Origin: Thysanoteuthis rhombus
Lineage: Eukaryota; Mollusca; Cephalopoda; Oegopsida; Thysanoteuthidae
Length of the DNA stretch: 64,000 nt
NCBI GenBank assembly: GCA_963457665.1
Contig: OY735215.1
Location: 34,052,672-34,116,671, forward strand
Direction of reading: 5' to 3'
Shown here: piece after piece, positions 38,501 to 51,500 of the stretch
Layout of the letters: each line of letters opens with the position of its first letter
Position numbering within the stretch: the first letter of the stretch is position 1
Made by a program: the position numbers and the translations under genes
Notes under the pieces: model-generated
Seen by the model: only the letters and a program-made list of their open reading frames with translations
What the model was told of the DNA's origin: nothing
The model's database searches: none

Positions 38501-39434
38501 TTGACAAGAAATTTCGAACAAAGCTTGGAAACATTTAAAGGAGAAAAAAAGTAAAAGAAAGTGTCATCATTAATTTTTACTAGTTTTTACCTTCAACCTA
38601 ACTTTTAGTTGCTTTTATCACAACTTTGAATCAGACTGTAATTCTACAGCAACAACTGAAAGTTAGGACAAAGGTAAAATCTAGTCAAAATAATGATAAT
38701 GTTTCAATACTTCATCCAAGAATAAATTTGAGAAAAATTAAAAATATCATTAAATGAAGATTTTCTGTTTTTATTTCACTGACCTGTGTGAGAATATCTT
38801 CTGGGATCGAGTTGGCACCATGGTTGTTGGTGTTGAAGAGTGCAGTACAAAAATTGATGAAACCTGCTCTGCAATTTTCAATGGCTCCCTAGAATCATTA
38901 TGATAATAATCAGTAAGTAAATATGTAAATGTGAGTATCTATCTTTACATACACTCATATTTGTGTGAGTGTGTATAGATGTTTCTATCTGATTATAAAT
39001 TGCGTTATATTATATATCAATTGAAATGATCTCCAGTTATTACACGGTGAATGTATCATTTGGCCAAGACAACGTAAATAGAATAAACAATTAAAGAAAA
39101 TAGGACTGCTGCAGGAAAGAGCAATGCTCTGTTGAAACGGCTATCCAATCAGTCACAGGTTCAATTCCAGCAGCAGCTCCATTTTCTTCAATTGTTTATT
39201 CTATTCATGTTATCTAGGCCAAATGATACATTCATCGTATAATAACAAAAGATCATTTCAAAAATAAGATTGTCAATATAATATAACATATTTTATGATA
39301 TTTCTATCAGATCATATACATCCATTTCTCAATAACATGCGTATGCATACATATACGTGTCTAAGCTATTTTATGCCTAAATGCACACGAACAAATCAGT
39401 ATCAGAGTGTATTTGTATACATACATACATAGAC

Positions 39435-39492
<58 letters not shown>

Positions 39493-42076
39493 CACACACA
39501 ACTGTGTGTATTTATATCTCCTTATAGATGATTCATTAAACAGTTGAAACATTCAGGAGGAAAGGTGAAAATTTTGTTTAAAATCAATATTGAATTCAAA
39601 TCATGTCCACAAGAAAGATATATATTCGTGTAGCATGCAAAAACAACATACACAAAGAGGCTATCAAATACAGTGATTAAAATTTGACTAGAACTCAAAT
39701 TATAGAATTCTACCTTGAAGAATTACACAAACAGGATTTCAAATAAGTCTAGATTAGCCCAGAAGTCTAGTTGCGAGGATATAACAAACTTCATATTTGA
39801 CACAACTCCTTGTTAGATACTCTCACTATTGTACCATCACCTCCTACGACTTCTTATCCGGCAAAGTGCCAAGCCTCATCTTGAGCCGAAGTCTCGCTTT
39901 TGCAAAAGGCACATTGTGAGAGAACCTTATCACGGAAGTAGTGGCCGAAGCAATTGTGAGCAGGAGTGACATTGAAGACACAAGTCATTCTGTGTGCAAC
40001 GGATAGTGAACTAATTAGGGTTCAAGTGACCAGAAGTTATTCGTTACTTTGCGCAACCAGAGAACAAGAAGGACACAAATATATATAGTAGTCAGCTAGT
40101 CAAGCTTACAAAAAATATAACATAAGTAACATAGAAAACAGCAGATACAACACTCCTGAAGGTGGATTAGAAAGAAAGTAAAAATATACCCGATGTCTGC
40201 ACTGTGTTAGAACCTTGAGATAGGTGTTACTGATTTTCTGGTAAAGATCCATCGGAATAACGAGTCGATTATTGCTGTGTGCAGAGCTTTCTGGATATTT
40301 GTCCACCAAAAGTACAATATGACCCAGCAGAGAGGAGCTCTCCTGTGAAAGAAATTAGAATATTATTTTCAGGCATCAGATAATGAAATGAATATTTGAC
40401 AGTTTTCATGACTGTTAAAAAAACAAAAAAAAACAAAAAGGGGTTAGAAATTAAAATGAGGTGGAATTGAACACATTTTGTGGGTCAGTAAGTGGAAGAT
40501 TCGGTCATTTGCCTGAGATGCATGATTTTTTTCAGATAGTACAGTGCTTCAGATTTCTATCCCTAGGTATATTGTTGGCAAAGCAATGGGTATTTTACTA
40601 GTTTTAAATAAAGAGTAAATAAGAAAACATTTATTTCCACTTGAGGTCTCCCCACTATCCAAGAGTAGAGCATTCCTATGAAACCTTTCATAAAATAAAA
40701 TGGCATAAAGTGAAGAAGCAATTATCACTAATTAATATGGAAAACATCATTGAGCATTCCTAAACCTAAAAACAACTTTCTCCGAAGAAACTGGCAGACA
40801 TTGAGAAAAGGTTACTTTTTAGGTCGTAGGTTAGTTTTTTCTTGAATACAACACCAAAGGCTCCAATTGCGCTCTTCACCAGATGATGGGAGAAACAGAT
40901 TAATGCTTTTCCCAAGGACAAATGAACATAAAAAGTCTCAGCTGAAACTCAAACTTGGTTTGCCATGTTAGAAACCATCAAGTCATCCAACAACACCAAG
41001 TTCCTGCTTCAGCGATTAACAAATTTCTCTCATTTCAGAAAAATATTATGCTATTTGCTTTTTTTAAAGAACTGTAGAAAATTGATTTTTCACAAATCAT
41101 TATTCATGTATACCTTGATTTGTGCAGTTAATTTGTTCGAAAAAGCTCCATACCATTCACAGTCTTATTATAATTTGATACATTTTTTCCAGCTCATACT
41201 TAATTACATTAATTTACACGGCAATACTTCAACTGTACTACATCAAAAACTGCATTATTCAAGGTATTACAGAACATATAATAGCCTTATTCTGTCAGTA
41301 ATATTTGCCTTAATTTCTGACAATCTCTTCTGGATTTTCAATGCATTGCTACAGTAAAATCATTACAATGCATTTACATTATACATATAATAGCCCTCTT
41401 CTGTCAATAATGCTTGCTTTAATTCTTGACCATAGACGATCCCTTCCTTTCTGACTTTCAATGCATAACATACAGATTAAGTACTGACAATAGGTAAAAC
41501 ATTTTAGATCAGAAATTGTAAAATTCATAACCTCATCAATCTTTTTCTCTTCATCACAAGAATTATTGTTCGTAAGTGCAGAAAATGATTTAAGCTAAAA
41601 AGGTAAGTGATGAAGTAACAGTGTAGTCAGTGGGCAGTAATATAAAAAGCTAAAATACAACTATGATTATCATTTCATTTTTTTCTTCCTACAACCACCA
41701 CTATGTAAACAAAAGGTGATGGATGTCTTGATGAATTTGTTTAATAAATCCTATCCTGCCCGTGATATCATGGGTTAAATAAACAGATTTTTTTAAAAAA
41801 AATAAAGAATAAAAACCACCTTGAGAAACATTCATCATCATCCATCTAACATTATAATAGAAAATGTCAGCCTCATACCTTAAGATTTATCCAGCACCAA
41901 GACAACAAAAACTGATATTCGTTGGAAAGTGAAACAGACGTTTGGTAAGTCATCTGATTGTCACAGATGACATTCTCCAGGGCCATAGCAATATCAGCAA
42001 ATGAAGGACATCCTGCTAGATGGTTATAAAGAAAAAAAAAGAGATAAGTATCAAGTTCACTCATGAATTTGAATAC

Positions 42077-42122
<46 letters not shown>

Positions 42123-42448
42123 TGTTATTATAATTAACGCTACCTTTTACACGGTTAAGCACTTTTCAAGTAGGGCAACTCATCCATTATAAGCTATATA
42201 GCAATGCTCTTTAGGCTCTGGAATGGAGCAATCTGGTGGATGGGATTTTGCGTAAGTAAATATATCGCTTAAATTCGATCCCATTGACCATCCAGTTCTG
42301 CATAGGGCAGGGGTAAAATGCCAGCCTTAGGATCTGTAGCGAAGGTTTCGATCCTACCTTATGGTACTGGACAAGATATTGGATAGTCTAAGCCACACTG
42401 AAGAGTTGTAATACAACAAAACAGCTGTCTGTGGATGACACAATTATC

Positions 42449-42535
<87 letters not shown>

Positions 42536-45187
42536 CTAGTTGGTCCCCTTTTGAACTCAAAGTATGGAAAATATTTTAATAGAGTTAAAAGAACCATTTA
42601 TGGCTTAAACCAAGCATCAATATCTTGCCTAAATTTGAGGTATCAGTAAATGACAAAAGTATTGTAACACAACTCATAGGTTGGCTCTTGGCTGACATAG
42701 TGACACAGGGACCAACTTGCCCCATGTTGGAGGAAGTTGGCCTACGTTGAAGGACAAGTCAGCCTCTAATTTTCAATTAACAGAAAACAATTCACAAGAA
42801 TGCTGTGTCAAGCAGTTTCTGTATCTCTTTCTGGCCCACCATCGAAAAATACAGAAAATAAGAAACATTCAATTGTGAGGTTAACAGCATCAAAATCTTT
42901 GTACAGGGTATAACAATAATTGGTACTCCTTAAGTGAGCACAGTGAAAAAAATTTTTTGATCAGAATAAAAGGATTTCACAACATCATTTAGATTATGAC
43001 TTGAAATTAACAGATCTGCATAATTTTCATGTGACTAGGATACTTCATCAAACAAACATAACCAGAAGAGAAAACAACACTTTGGCATAGATTTATTACT
43101 GTACGACTAGAAAAATATTAAAAAATGAAATAGATGTCCTCATTACAGTTCATTAGAACACCACTTTTAATTATCAGCACATGAAATAAAACATAAGTAC
43201 AGCAATAGGCACTGGAAAACTAAAAAAAAAAAAACAGGGAGCAACTTTCCCCATGGCAAAGGATCCAACTTGCCCCATCACACACTTTTATTTTGAGGAG
43301 TGACTATCACCAGATAGAGCTAAAGCATCACACCCCAATGATACCTTTGAGATACAGGTTTGCTCACAATAACGCATATCTGGCTGATAGCATTCACTAA
43401 TTATAAAACCTGATTCTTCTTCAGCAATTTTACTTTTTTCAAATAGAAACCAGCCATTCAATTTACCCTGAGGTTCAACTAGTCCTGGTCTCCTCTATAT
43501 AAATTTGTCTCACCCTGCCCAAATCATCTCCTTGCCTTTGGAGGAATTAATCCATTGTTTACTTCTTAGTTATGCATAAATACTCTATATCATAGAATTC
43601 AGGGTGCAGTCTGTTTTTTACTTTGGAAAGCTGGTATGGATTTTTTTTTCGAAATTATATGAATAAAAATACAAGTAGCAGTGAAAAATATAAAAAAAAT
43701 AACCCTGAAGAATATATTTTATTAGATTTGATAGTATTTTGTTATGACTAACCAAGTACTCTCACAACAACTATTATAATTTAAGATACTAAACTACAAA
43801 ATTGCTGCACTATCAATCTTCTTACGATGGATCATTCACAAGTTGAATCTTCCACAGCCTCTGTCTTCAATTTTCAAAGAGAAACTTCAATTTACTTGGA
43901 AAGTGAACTTGAAATTCTAACCTGTGTCTTCTCCCCCTGACAGAATACACATGACCATATTAATGACCCTCACAGCCAAGTTGATAATGTATTCAAGTAG
44001 GGACTGCCAAGCTGCAATTTCATTGTCTTCTATGGTATTTATACTATAGGGTAGGCACTCTTCTATACAATGAATTAGACCTGGAAAATAATGATTAGTA
44101 GTGATGATTGCAACAGAAAACCACAATAATACATTCAAAACAAAAAGAAAAAAACATTATTTGCATCTAAAAAGCAACAGTAATAAGGTGTAATAAAACC
44201 TATTATAAAATGATAATGAAAATTCTCCATCTTGAAAGCAACAATATGAAGATGGATTAAAACCCACAATATAATAATATTAATGAAATGCTTCACCTAA
44301 AAAGCAATAAGACTGTTTAAAACTAGTAAGGAAATAACAGAGAAAATGCTTCATTCAAATATTTCTAAAAAAACAAAAAAACAACACAGGGCATTATGCC
44401 TGAGAGTGTTCATTCAAATTCATGATTTTGGTAAGTTCCTGAATTCAATTTTTGGAGCTGAACGTTTCAATAAACAGAGTGAAAGAGAGAAAAACATTTC
44501 TTTTTAGGTTACCAGAACTTCATAGCAAACTTTACAATAATCGTTCAAAATAAAAAATTTAAAAAATAAAAACAAAATAAAAAGTGAAAGTGTAAAAAAA
44601 AATGTCCGATGATTGAGTTGCTGCCACTTACCATGAAGCGATTTCTCCTTGGATGCCACTACAATATTCTGGGTCGCTGCAGTGAGCCCGATTTCAATTT
44701 GTTGCAGCAAAGAACGCAGAAAATGGAGTCGACTTGACACTTCCATGGCTGCACATTCTTCCACTTCGTAGGTTCGTCCAACAGAGCGGATTGTGAAATA
44801 TCTTGATTGCTCAGAGACAATTCTGGAGAATTAATACAATGAATGTATTCACATTTCATCAGCTCATAACTTACTTTTTGGCTTTATGTATCGTGTTGTT
44901 GAAGAGTGCATATAATCTCTAATTGAGGAATAACAAGCAATCATACATAGACCTATTCTGTCAGAATTAATTGAAACTTTCGATAAGAAAGAATAAATAG
45001 AATATAACATTTATTCTTTCTTATGAAAGGATATAATCAATTTTCAAGAGAGAATCAGAGCAGCAATTAGCAAATGAAATGTGGTTACATTTTTCTGAAG
45101 TAGTGTTAACATATTTTGTCTCATAGATATATAGTCTGTGGATCTTGCACATTATACACACAGAGAGCTGCACATAAGCTTGTTTAC

Positions 45188-45251
<64 letters not shown>

Positions 45252-45456
45252 AACAAAACCAGCCAGGGATTGGAGAAGAGAATGAATGAGATGAGGGCAT
45301 TATTTAGACCTCTGCCTACTATCAAGATCTTACTTTCTCAATCGGTTAGCGCAGACCTAGGCTAGAGAGGTGCTCCCATGGAAAAGGGTGAGTGTTAAAC
45401 TCCCACTTAGGCTCATTTCTTTTTTTCCGATCATTGCTGTTGTTTTGATCACTACC

Positions 45457-45507
<51 letters not shown>

Positions 45508-48500
45508 CGTGTGCGTATAGATAACCAATATATATGGATGTATAGATGTTTCACATGAACATAAAAATGTACACAGACCATAATTATGAGGTACTACATT
45601 TTCATAAACTTTAAAATTATCAATCTAAGTGATACATACAGTGAAAATTAACTGAGTACTCACATATACATAAAAGCCCAACACTATAATTTTCGAAACC
45701 AATCCCAATAAATATTATAGAAACAAAATGTTGCCTGTAGAAATAGATAAAGAAACTTTTGTACTCACTTGCAGAAAACCAGTTTGCATACGAGACTTCC
45801 ACTCTGACTCTCTGGATTGCGAGGACTGTTGCACAAACATAGAGCCTCACTTAATAGATGTGCAGGAAGATTTTTACGTGAACCTGACAAGTGATTTGGA
45901 TTCCAGTCAAAATATTTGTACAAAATATCAGCAGCTAGACACCGCACCTAGAAGACAAAAAAACGAATCAAGTCCAGAATCTCAGCATGTTTTATGTCTA
46001 TGTTGTCAGCATGAAAGAATTATAGATTGAATTTCATATCTAATGCACCATTTGAAAAGGAGATTAAGTAAAATAAGGGTTATTCACTGATTCTGATAGA
46101 AGAACTAGCAGCCTGTATCCCTTTATCTGATTATGAATACAGGAATCCCCCACATTTTGAAAGTTAGCTTCACATCACTGCTTTTACAAACCAACAAAAA
46201 GAAATCCAAAGAGGGTTTTTGCTTTTATGAAAAGAAATAACTGAAACTAGCTTTCAGCATTTGTTTTCCAGCAAGCCGTAATAAACACAGCACACACCCC
46301 AACCAGTGAGAGCTCCCTCACTGGGAAATACACTCAACATCTAAGCATCAAGCTGCCATAGCTTTGAACTGTGTCTATGAGTATCGCTGCTTTTATCTCA
46401 ATTTATTATTTTGTGCATCTACTAACAAAATGTGTCCTGAGGTATCGAAAATACCCCAACAGAACTTGTATGCATGTTATGCTTTGCATAAAACTGGCAG
46501 ACATAGAAATTTATTGTGGGGGTCTGAGAACGCTCAAACAATTTTTCTATATGGATTAATGGTAATTGCTTCATCACTTTATTCCATTTTGTCTTATAAA
46601 AAGTTGTTATTGGAATGCTCTACTTTTGGATAGTCTGGGATTGTACACAGAAGGTAAATGTCCTGGTTGGGAAATATCTTCATATTATCTTGAATATTTA
46701 TTACAGGATATCAGTAACAGATTATATACTACCCGAGGACCCAGGGCTGAATTCAAGGCAGGCTCCCCTTGACCTTGACCCCAGATGTTGAATAAAATAA
46801 AGTGATATTGTGTTGCACTATGTATAATGTACTGCATGTTGCAGTACAAAGTTCAAAAAGCATTACTTTTAAAGTTTTATAAGCTTGGAGCCTAACGTGG
46901 TAAACAAAATAGTATTTGTAATATTCCATAATGAAAAAATATGTAAAAGCACTGAAATATCATCCAAATACTTATAGGTACATGCAAACCATTTTCTACA
47001 CACTCAATTTAACCATTTTCATTCTCTCAGGACCCCTCCCCTTCTGAGCCTCAAGTCTTAAGCTCACTCAGTCTTATGGTCAATTCACCACCGTTATCAA
47101 TTTCCAACTAGTATTTTTTCTTTAAACAACACCCTTGATACTCTACTGATCACTATGTTTTGGCCAAGTACTATGTATTAAAACAAAAACAAAAAATTCT
47201 GGACTATCTAAACTACAAGGTTTGTTTATCATAAAATATAATGAATAGGTAGTTTAATAGCAACAGGATAAATAAGCAGCAGAGAAAAATCAAGATGGAA
47301 GGTTCTTACCTCATCAGCTCCATCCAAAACACACAACAGAATTGAGACAAATGACAAAGATGATGTTAAGTCCCATAGATTTTTTTCCCTTTGGACAAAA
47401 TCCACCAATTTCTTTACACAACCTGAAAAAGAATTCAACAGTTTTTATTAAAGAAAATCTGAAGGAGAGACCAAACTTATTCTTCTTAGTACAGACAATT
47501 TTTTTTTAATACTTTTCTCTGGGGTACAGGTAAATCTTCAAAGGAAATTACATATACCAATTAGGTCATAACAAAATGAGGAAAGATATAACATTGGATT
47601 AACCTGAAGATGACAGACTCTGGTGTACACAAGATTCTTTGTTTTATTTCTCCTTATTCAAACCACATTCATTTCCTGTGATATCTTCCTTCATTTTCTG
47701 AATTAAAATTCATCTTGATTACAGTCATCTGGACTTTCCTCTTCAGCTGCTCCTTCATATTCCTTTTTGTTCTCTCAACATATCATCCTTGGCTCCGTTA
47801 GGTAAAATTGATAAGCAGCAACATTTGAATGCCTCAAAAATAATTCCTTTGTCAAGTTCATTCCACACATCATCCATTGCGTAAGGTTTAGTAGGTCAGG
47901 AGCATGTACCTGACTGCCCCTTGCGAAACTTTTGGTATCAAGTTCCATTCACTCTCCCCATTTGGCTCTGAGGATAGCTTTCATGGGTTGATTGATGTTA
48001 ATATCGAGTGGCTGCAAAGGGGTCATTCCACCTCTATGTTGTGGTTAGTCTTGAGATACTTAATGATCTCTAGATTGCAATGACAACAGAAGGCATCCAA
48101 CACTAACAAACTGTTGTCTTTTTTGGTCAAGCCTCCAACACCTTTCCCCCTAGACACTATCAACTCAGTGTTCCAACTATTATTTTCATGTTAAAACAAA
48201 TTTTTGTTCATTCATTCATTAAACTGACTCGTCAACTTCTTTACCCAGACCTCTGAAAAAACAGATGTGTGTCATTTCTATTGTACAGTTACAATGGAAT
48301 AGCTAGAATATAACATGCAATCAATTGTGGATGGAAAAAAATAATTTCTACTTAATGAGACTTAGATTAAAATTCACCTTTTCCGACTCACTGCAAACAT
48401 CCAATGATTCAGAGACATAAATCAGATCAAAGAAGTGGGTGTGGACTGTACACAGGGAAATACAATTTCCATTCAAAATTGAAGCTTAATCAAGAGGTGT

Positions 48501-51500
48501 GGATTATCTACAGTAGAAGATTATACACAAGGAATCACCGCAATAACCCACAATGTTCCATCTAATAATCAATTTTAAATAATAACATAAAATATCAAGT
48601 GAGTCAAGTATACTCTGGTCTATTTCCAATAAACGGCACAAAATTATTAATGGATCTGTTGATACCGAGTAAACTGGAACAGTATATTAAATATAAGAGA
48701 GTATAGAAATACTAAAACATCACCCACATAGATACATCAGAAGATACAGGCAAGTGTATTATTATAGAGATTATTGATATCATTTGAGAAAAGTAAATAA
48801 TCTGACATACCTAAAGAACTTCGTTTTTTTATAGCAGGATCTACAGGAGTAAAAATTTCATATAAAGCATTAAGAACATCCAAACACATCTTGCGTCTCT
48901 GGAAATTGGATCCTGGAACTAAATTTTCAATGCACAACCGATGGAGCCAGTCAACGAAATTAATGGAAAGATCTGGAAAGGAGACAAGAAAAACATTTTT
49001 CAAAACCTTTCATAAACGGAAGTAATTTCATGAAAGAATTCCTGTGAAAGATAGGACAAAAAAGAAAAAAAAAAGGGAAGAAGACCGGAAGGAGTTACTT
49101 CCCTTGTCAGAAAAGAATCCATATTTTAGATTTTAAATTATTTCCTAAAATGCTAAGATGAAGGGTTTTCTTTCTCAATATTTTTCAAACTATTCATCTT
49201 CATCTTCGATAAGAATCATTAACTATCCGAATATTGTCGAAAGTTCTGAGAAGGGTTATTAACATTCAAAGAGTTTTCTGGACAATTGAACTTTTTGTTT
49301 GTGTTGTTAAACCAATGTTTCAACCAATCAATTCTACAGCCTTCTCCATAATGCATGGAAAGGAAAATACCCGAATACTACATTATAAGCATTGCTAACA
49401 TTGGAGAAAAAAGTTCTGTTCACACCATCATAAATGGATAGTTCACTTGAAGAAGGTCGAAGAATGGATCGCCAAAACAATGCTCTAACAACACACACAG
49501 GACAGAGTTCAATCATCCAAAAAACTCATTGCATTCCGAATTTTGTTTGGACAATTGAATCCCTTCTTCATATCATTGATGTCAACACAACATTTTGGCT
49601 GATCAATTCTTCAGCCTTCTTCTGGTGTAAAATCCAAGAGATTATGTTGAAAGAAAAAAGTGGTCATTATTATACCAACCAGATCAATCCATTTCAGCAG
49701 CACTAGGTACACCAATGTAACTAATTCACCAACAAAGTACCGAGGCAATTCCAAACTATATGCAAGAGAGTTCCCCAATACCTGCTACACTAAACAAAGA
49801 AAATTACCACTCTTTTTCAATCGCCATAAGTTTATACACCTGATGAAGGCTGAAGAATGGATTGTCCAAGGTATTGTGTTGACAAAATCAAGGATTCAAA
49901 GGAGAGATTCAATTCATCTTTGTGGTTTGCATGAATTTTAAAGCCAGAAAAGTTGATCTGAAGTCCCGTTTAAAGTCCATTCTTCACTTGATTTCTTCTA
50001 GTAATTATTAGAAACCATCAACCATAACTGTCACCATAGATTTCTTCAGTTTTTTAATCAGTCTGGCTGGCTATGTATGTATGCATTGCATGTACAGGCT
50101 GCACCTATGGAGATAGATTGCTAGAAATTCAAATATTTACTCCATATTATGTCTAGAAAAAAACTTTTTTGTTTTTTTTAAATTGCCACTTAAATAGGTT
50201 TTTAGTAGAGGTTCAATTGGCAATATAAATTTATGCTAAATCTATCCCTTAGTTTGTGTTCAGCAGCATTCAAGCTTGTTTTTTTTTTTTTTGTATTCTG
50301 AGAATTCACCCCCCTCCAAATAGGTTTTAGTGGGGAATTCAATTTGTAGAATAAGTTTATGCTAAATTGGTCTCTTAGTTTGTGCCCAAATGCATTCATG
50401 CTTGTTTTTGGAAAATTCAGTTTTTTTTTCACAGATAACTGCCCAACAAAAGGCAAGTAACTTGACACCACAACAAAGCATGCTGACAAAACATGTTGAT
50501 CACATGATTCCTTTAGTGACTAACCAGATCTGTCCTTTTGTCTTTTAAAACTAAAAGAAGGTAAATTCCGGGCATAAAGAGCAGTAAATGACCTGAAAAA
50601 ACACTGAAATACTAATAAACCCTATCTTACTTTTCCTTTCTTCCATCAAATAATAATTACGAACGAGATTTTTACAATTTCTTTTACAAAATTACCTCAT
50701 TTCAAAGTACAATTATCAACAAGCATAAAATACAAAGGGAGGCAACTTGGTTGTTCTTGTTGGAAATCAAAGTGAAAGAAGGAAAGAAAGATGAGGGAAG
50801 GGGGAAAAAAAGGAGAGGAAACGAAAAGGAAGGAAGGAAAGAGATAGAAAGGAAACAAGGGAAGGAAATAAAAAAGGGAGGAAAGGGGAAGGAAAAGGAA
50901 GGGGGGAAAGAAAAGGAAGGGGGGAAGGAAGGAAAGGGGAAGGAAAAGGGAAGGAAAGGGGAAGGAAAAGGGAAGGAAAGGGGAAGAAAAGGGGAAGAAA
51001 AGGGGAAGGAAAGGAAGGGGAAAGGAGGGAAAGGGGAAGGGAAAGGAAGGGGAAAGGAAGGAAAGGGGAAGGAAAAGGGAAGAAATGGGGAAGGAAATGG
51101 GGAAGGAAAGGGGAAGGAAAAGGGAAGAGAAGGGGAAGGAAAAGGGAAGAAAAGGGGAAGGGAAGAGAAGGGGAAGGAAAAGGGAAGAAAAGGGGAAGGA
51201 AAGAGGGAAGAAAAGGGGAAGGAAAGAGGGAAGAAAAGGGGAAGGAAAGAGGGAAGAAAAGGGGAAGAAAAAAGGAAGGGGAAGGGAAGGAAAAGGGGAG
51301 GGGAAGGGGAAGAGAAGGAAAGGGAAGGAAAGAAAGAAAAAAAAAGGGAAAGAAAGAAAAAGGAAAGGGGGAAAGAAACAAAAAGGAAAGATGGGGAAAG
51401 AAGGAAGAAAAAAAAAAGAAACAACTTGTGTTGACAAAGATACTGTCACTTGAAAAAGACTGCACAGTGAAGTGAATGACTCATCAAAAGAAGACTAACA

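Noticed and set aside
40965..41357. 130-codon plus-strand frame
   Set aside because: No domain, AT-rich composition, and it overlaps a tandem repeat.
50697..51465. Long open frames of 120-250 codons on both strands (F/P/S-rich and K/G/E-rich)
   Set aside because: They come from a polypurine tract that lacks stop codons in most frames; composition, not coding.
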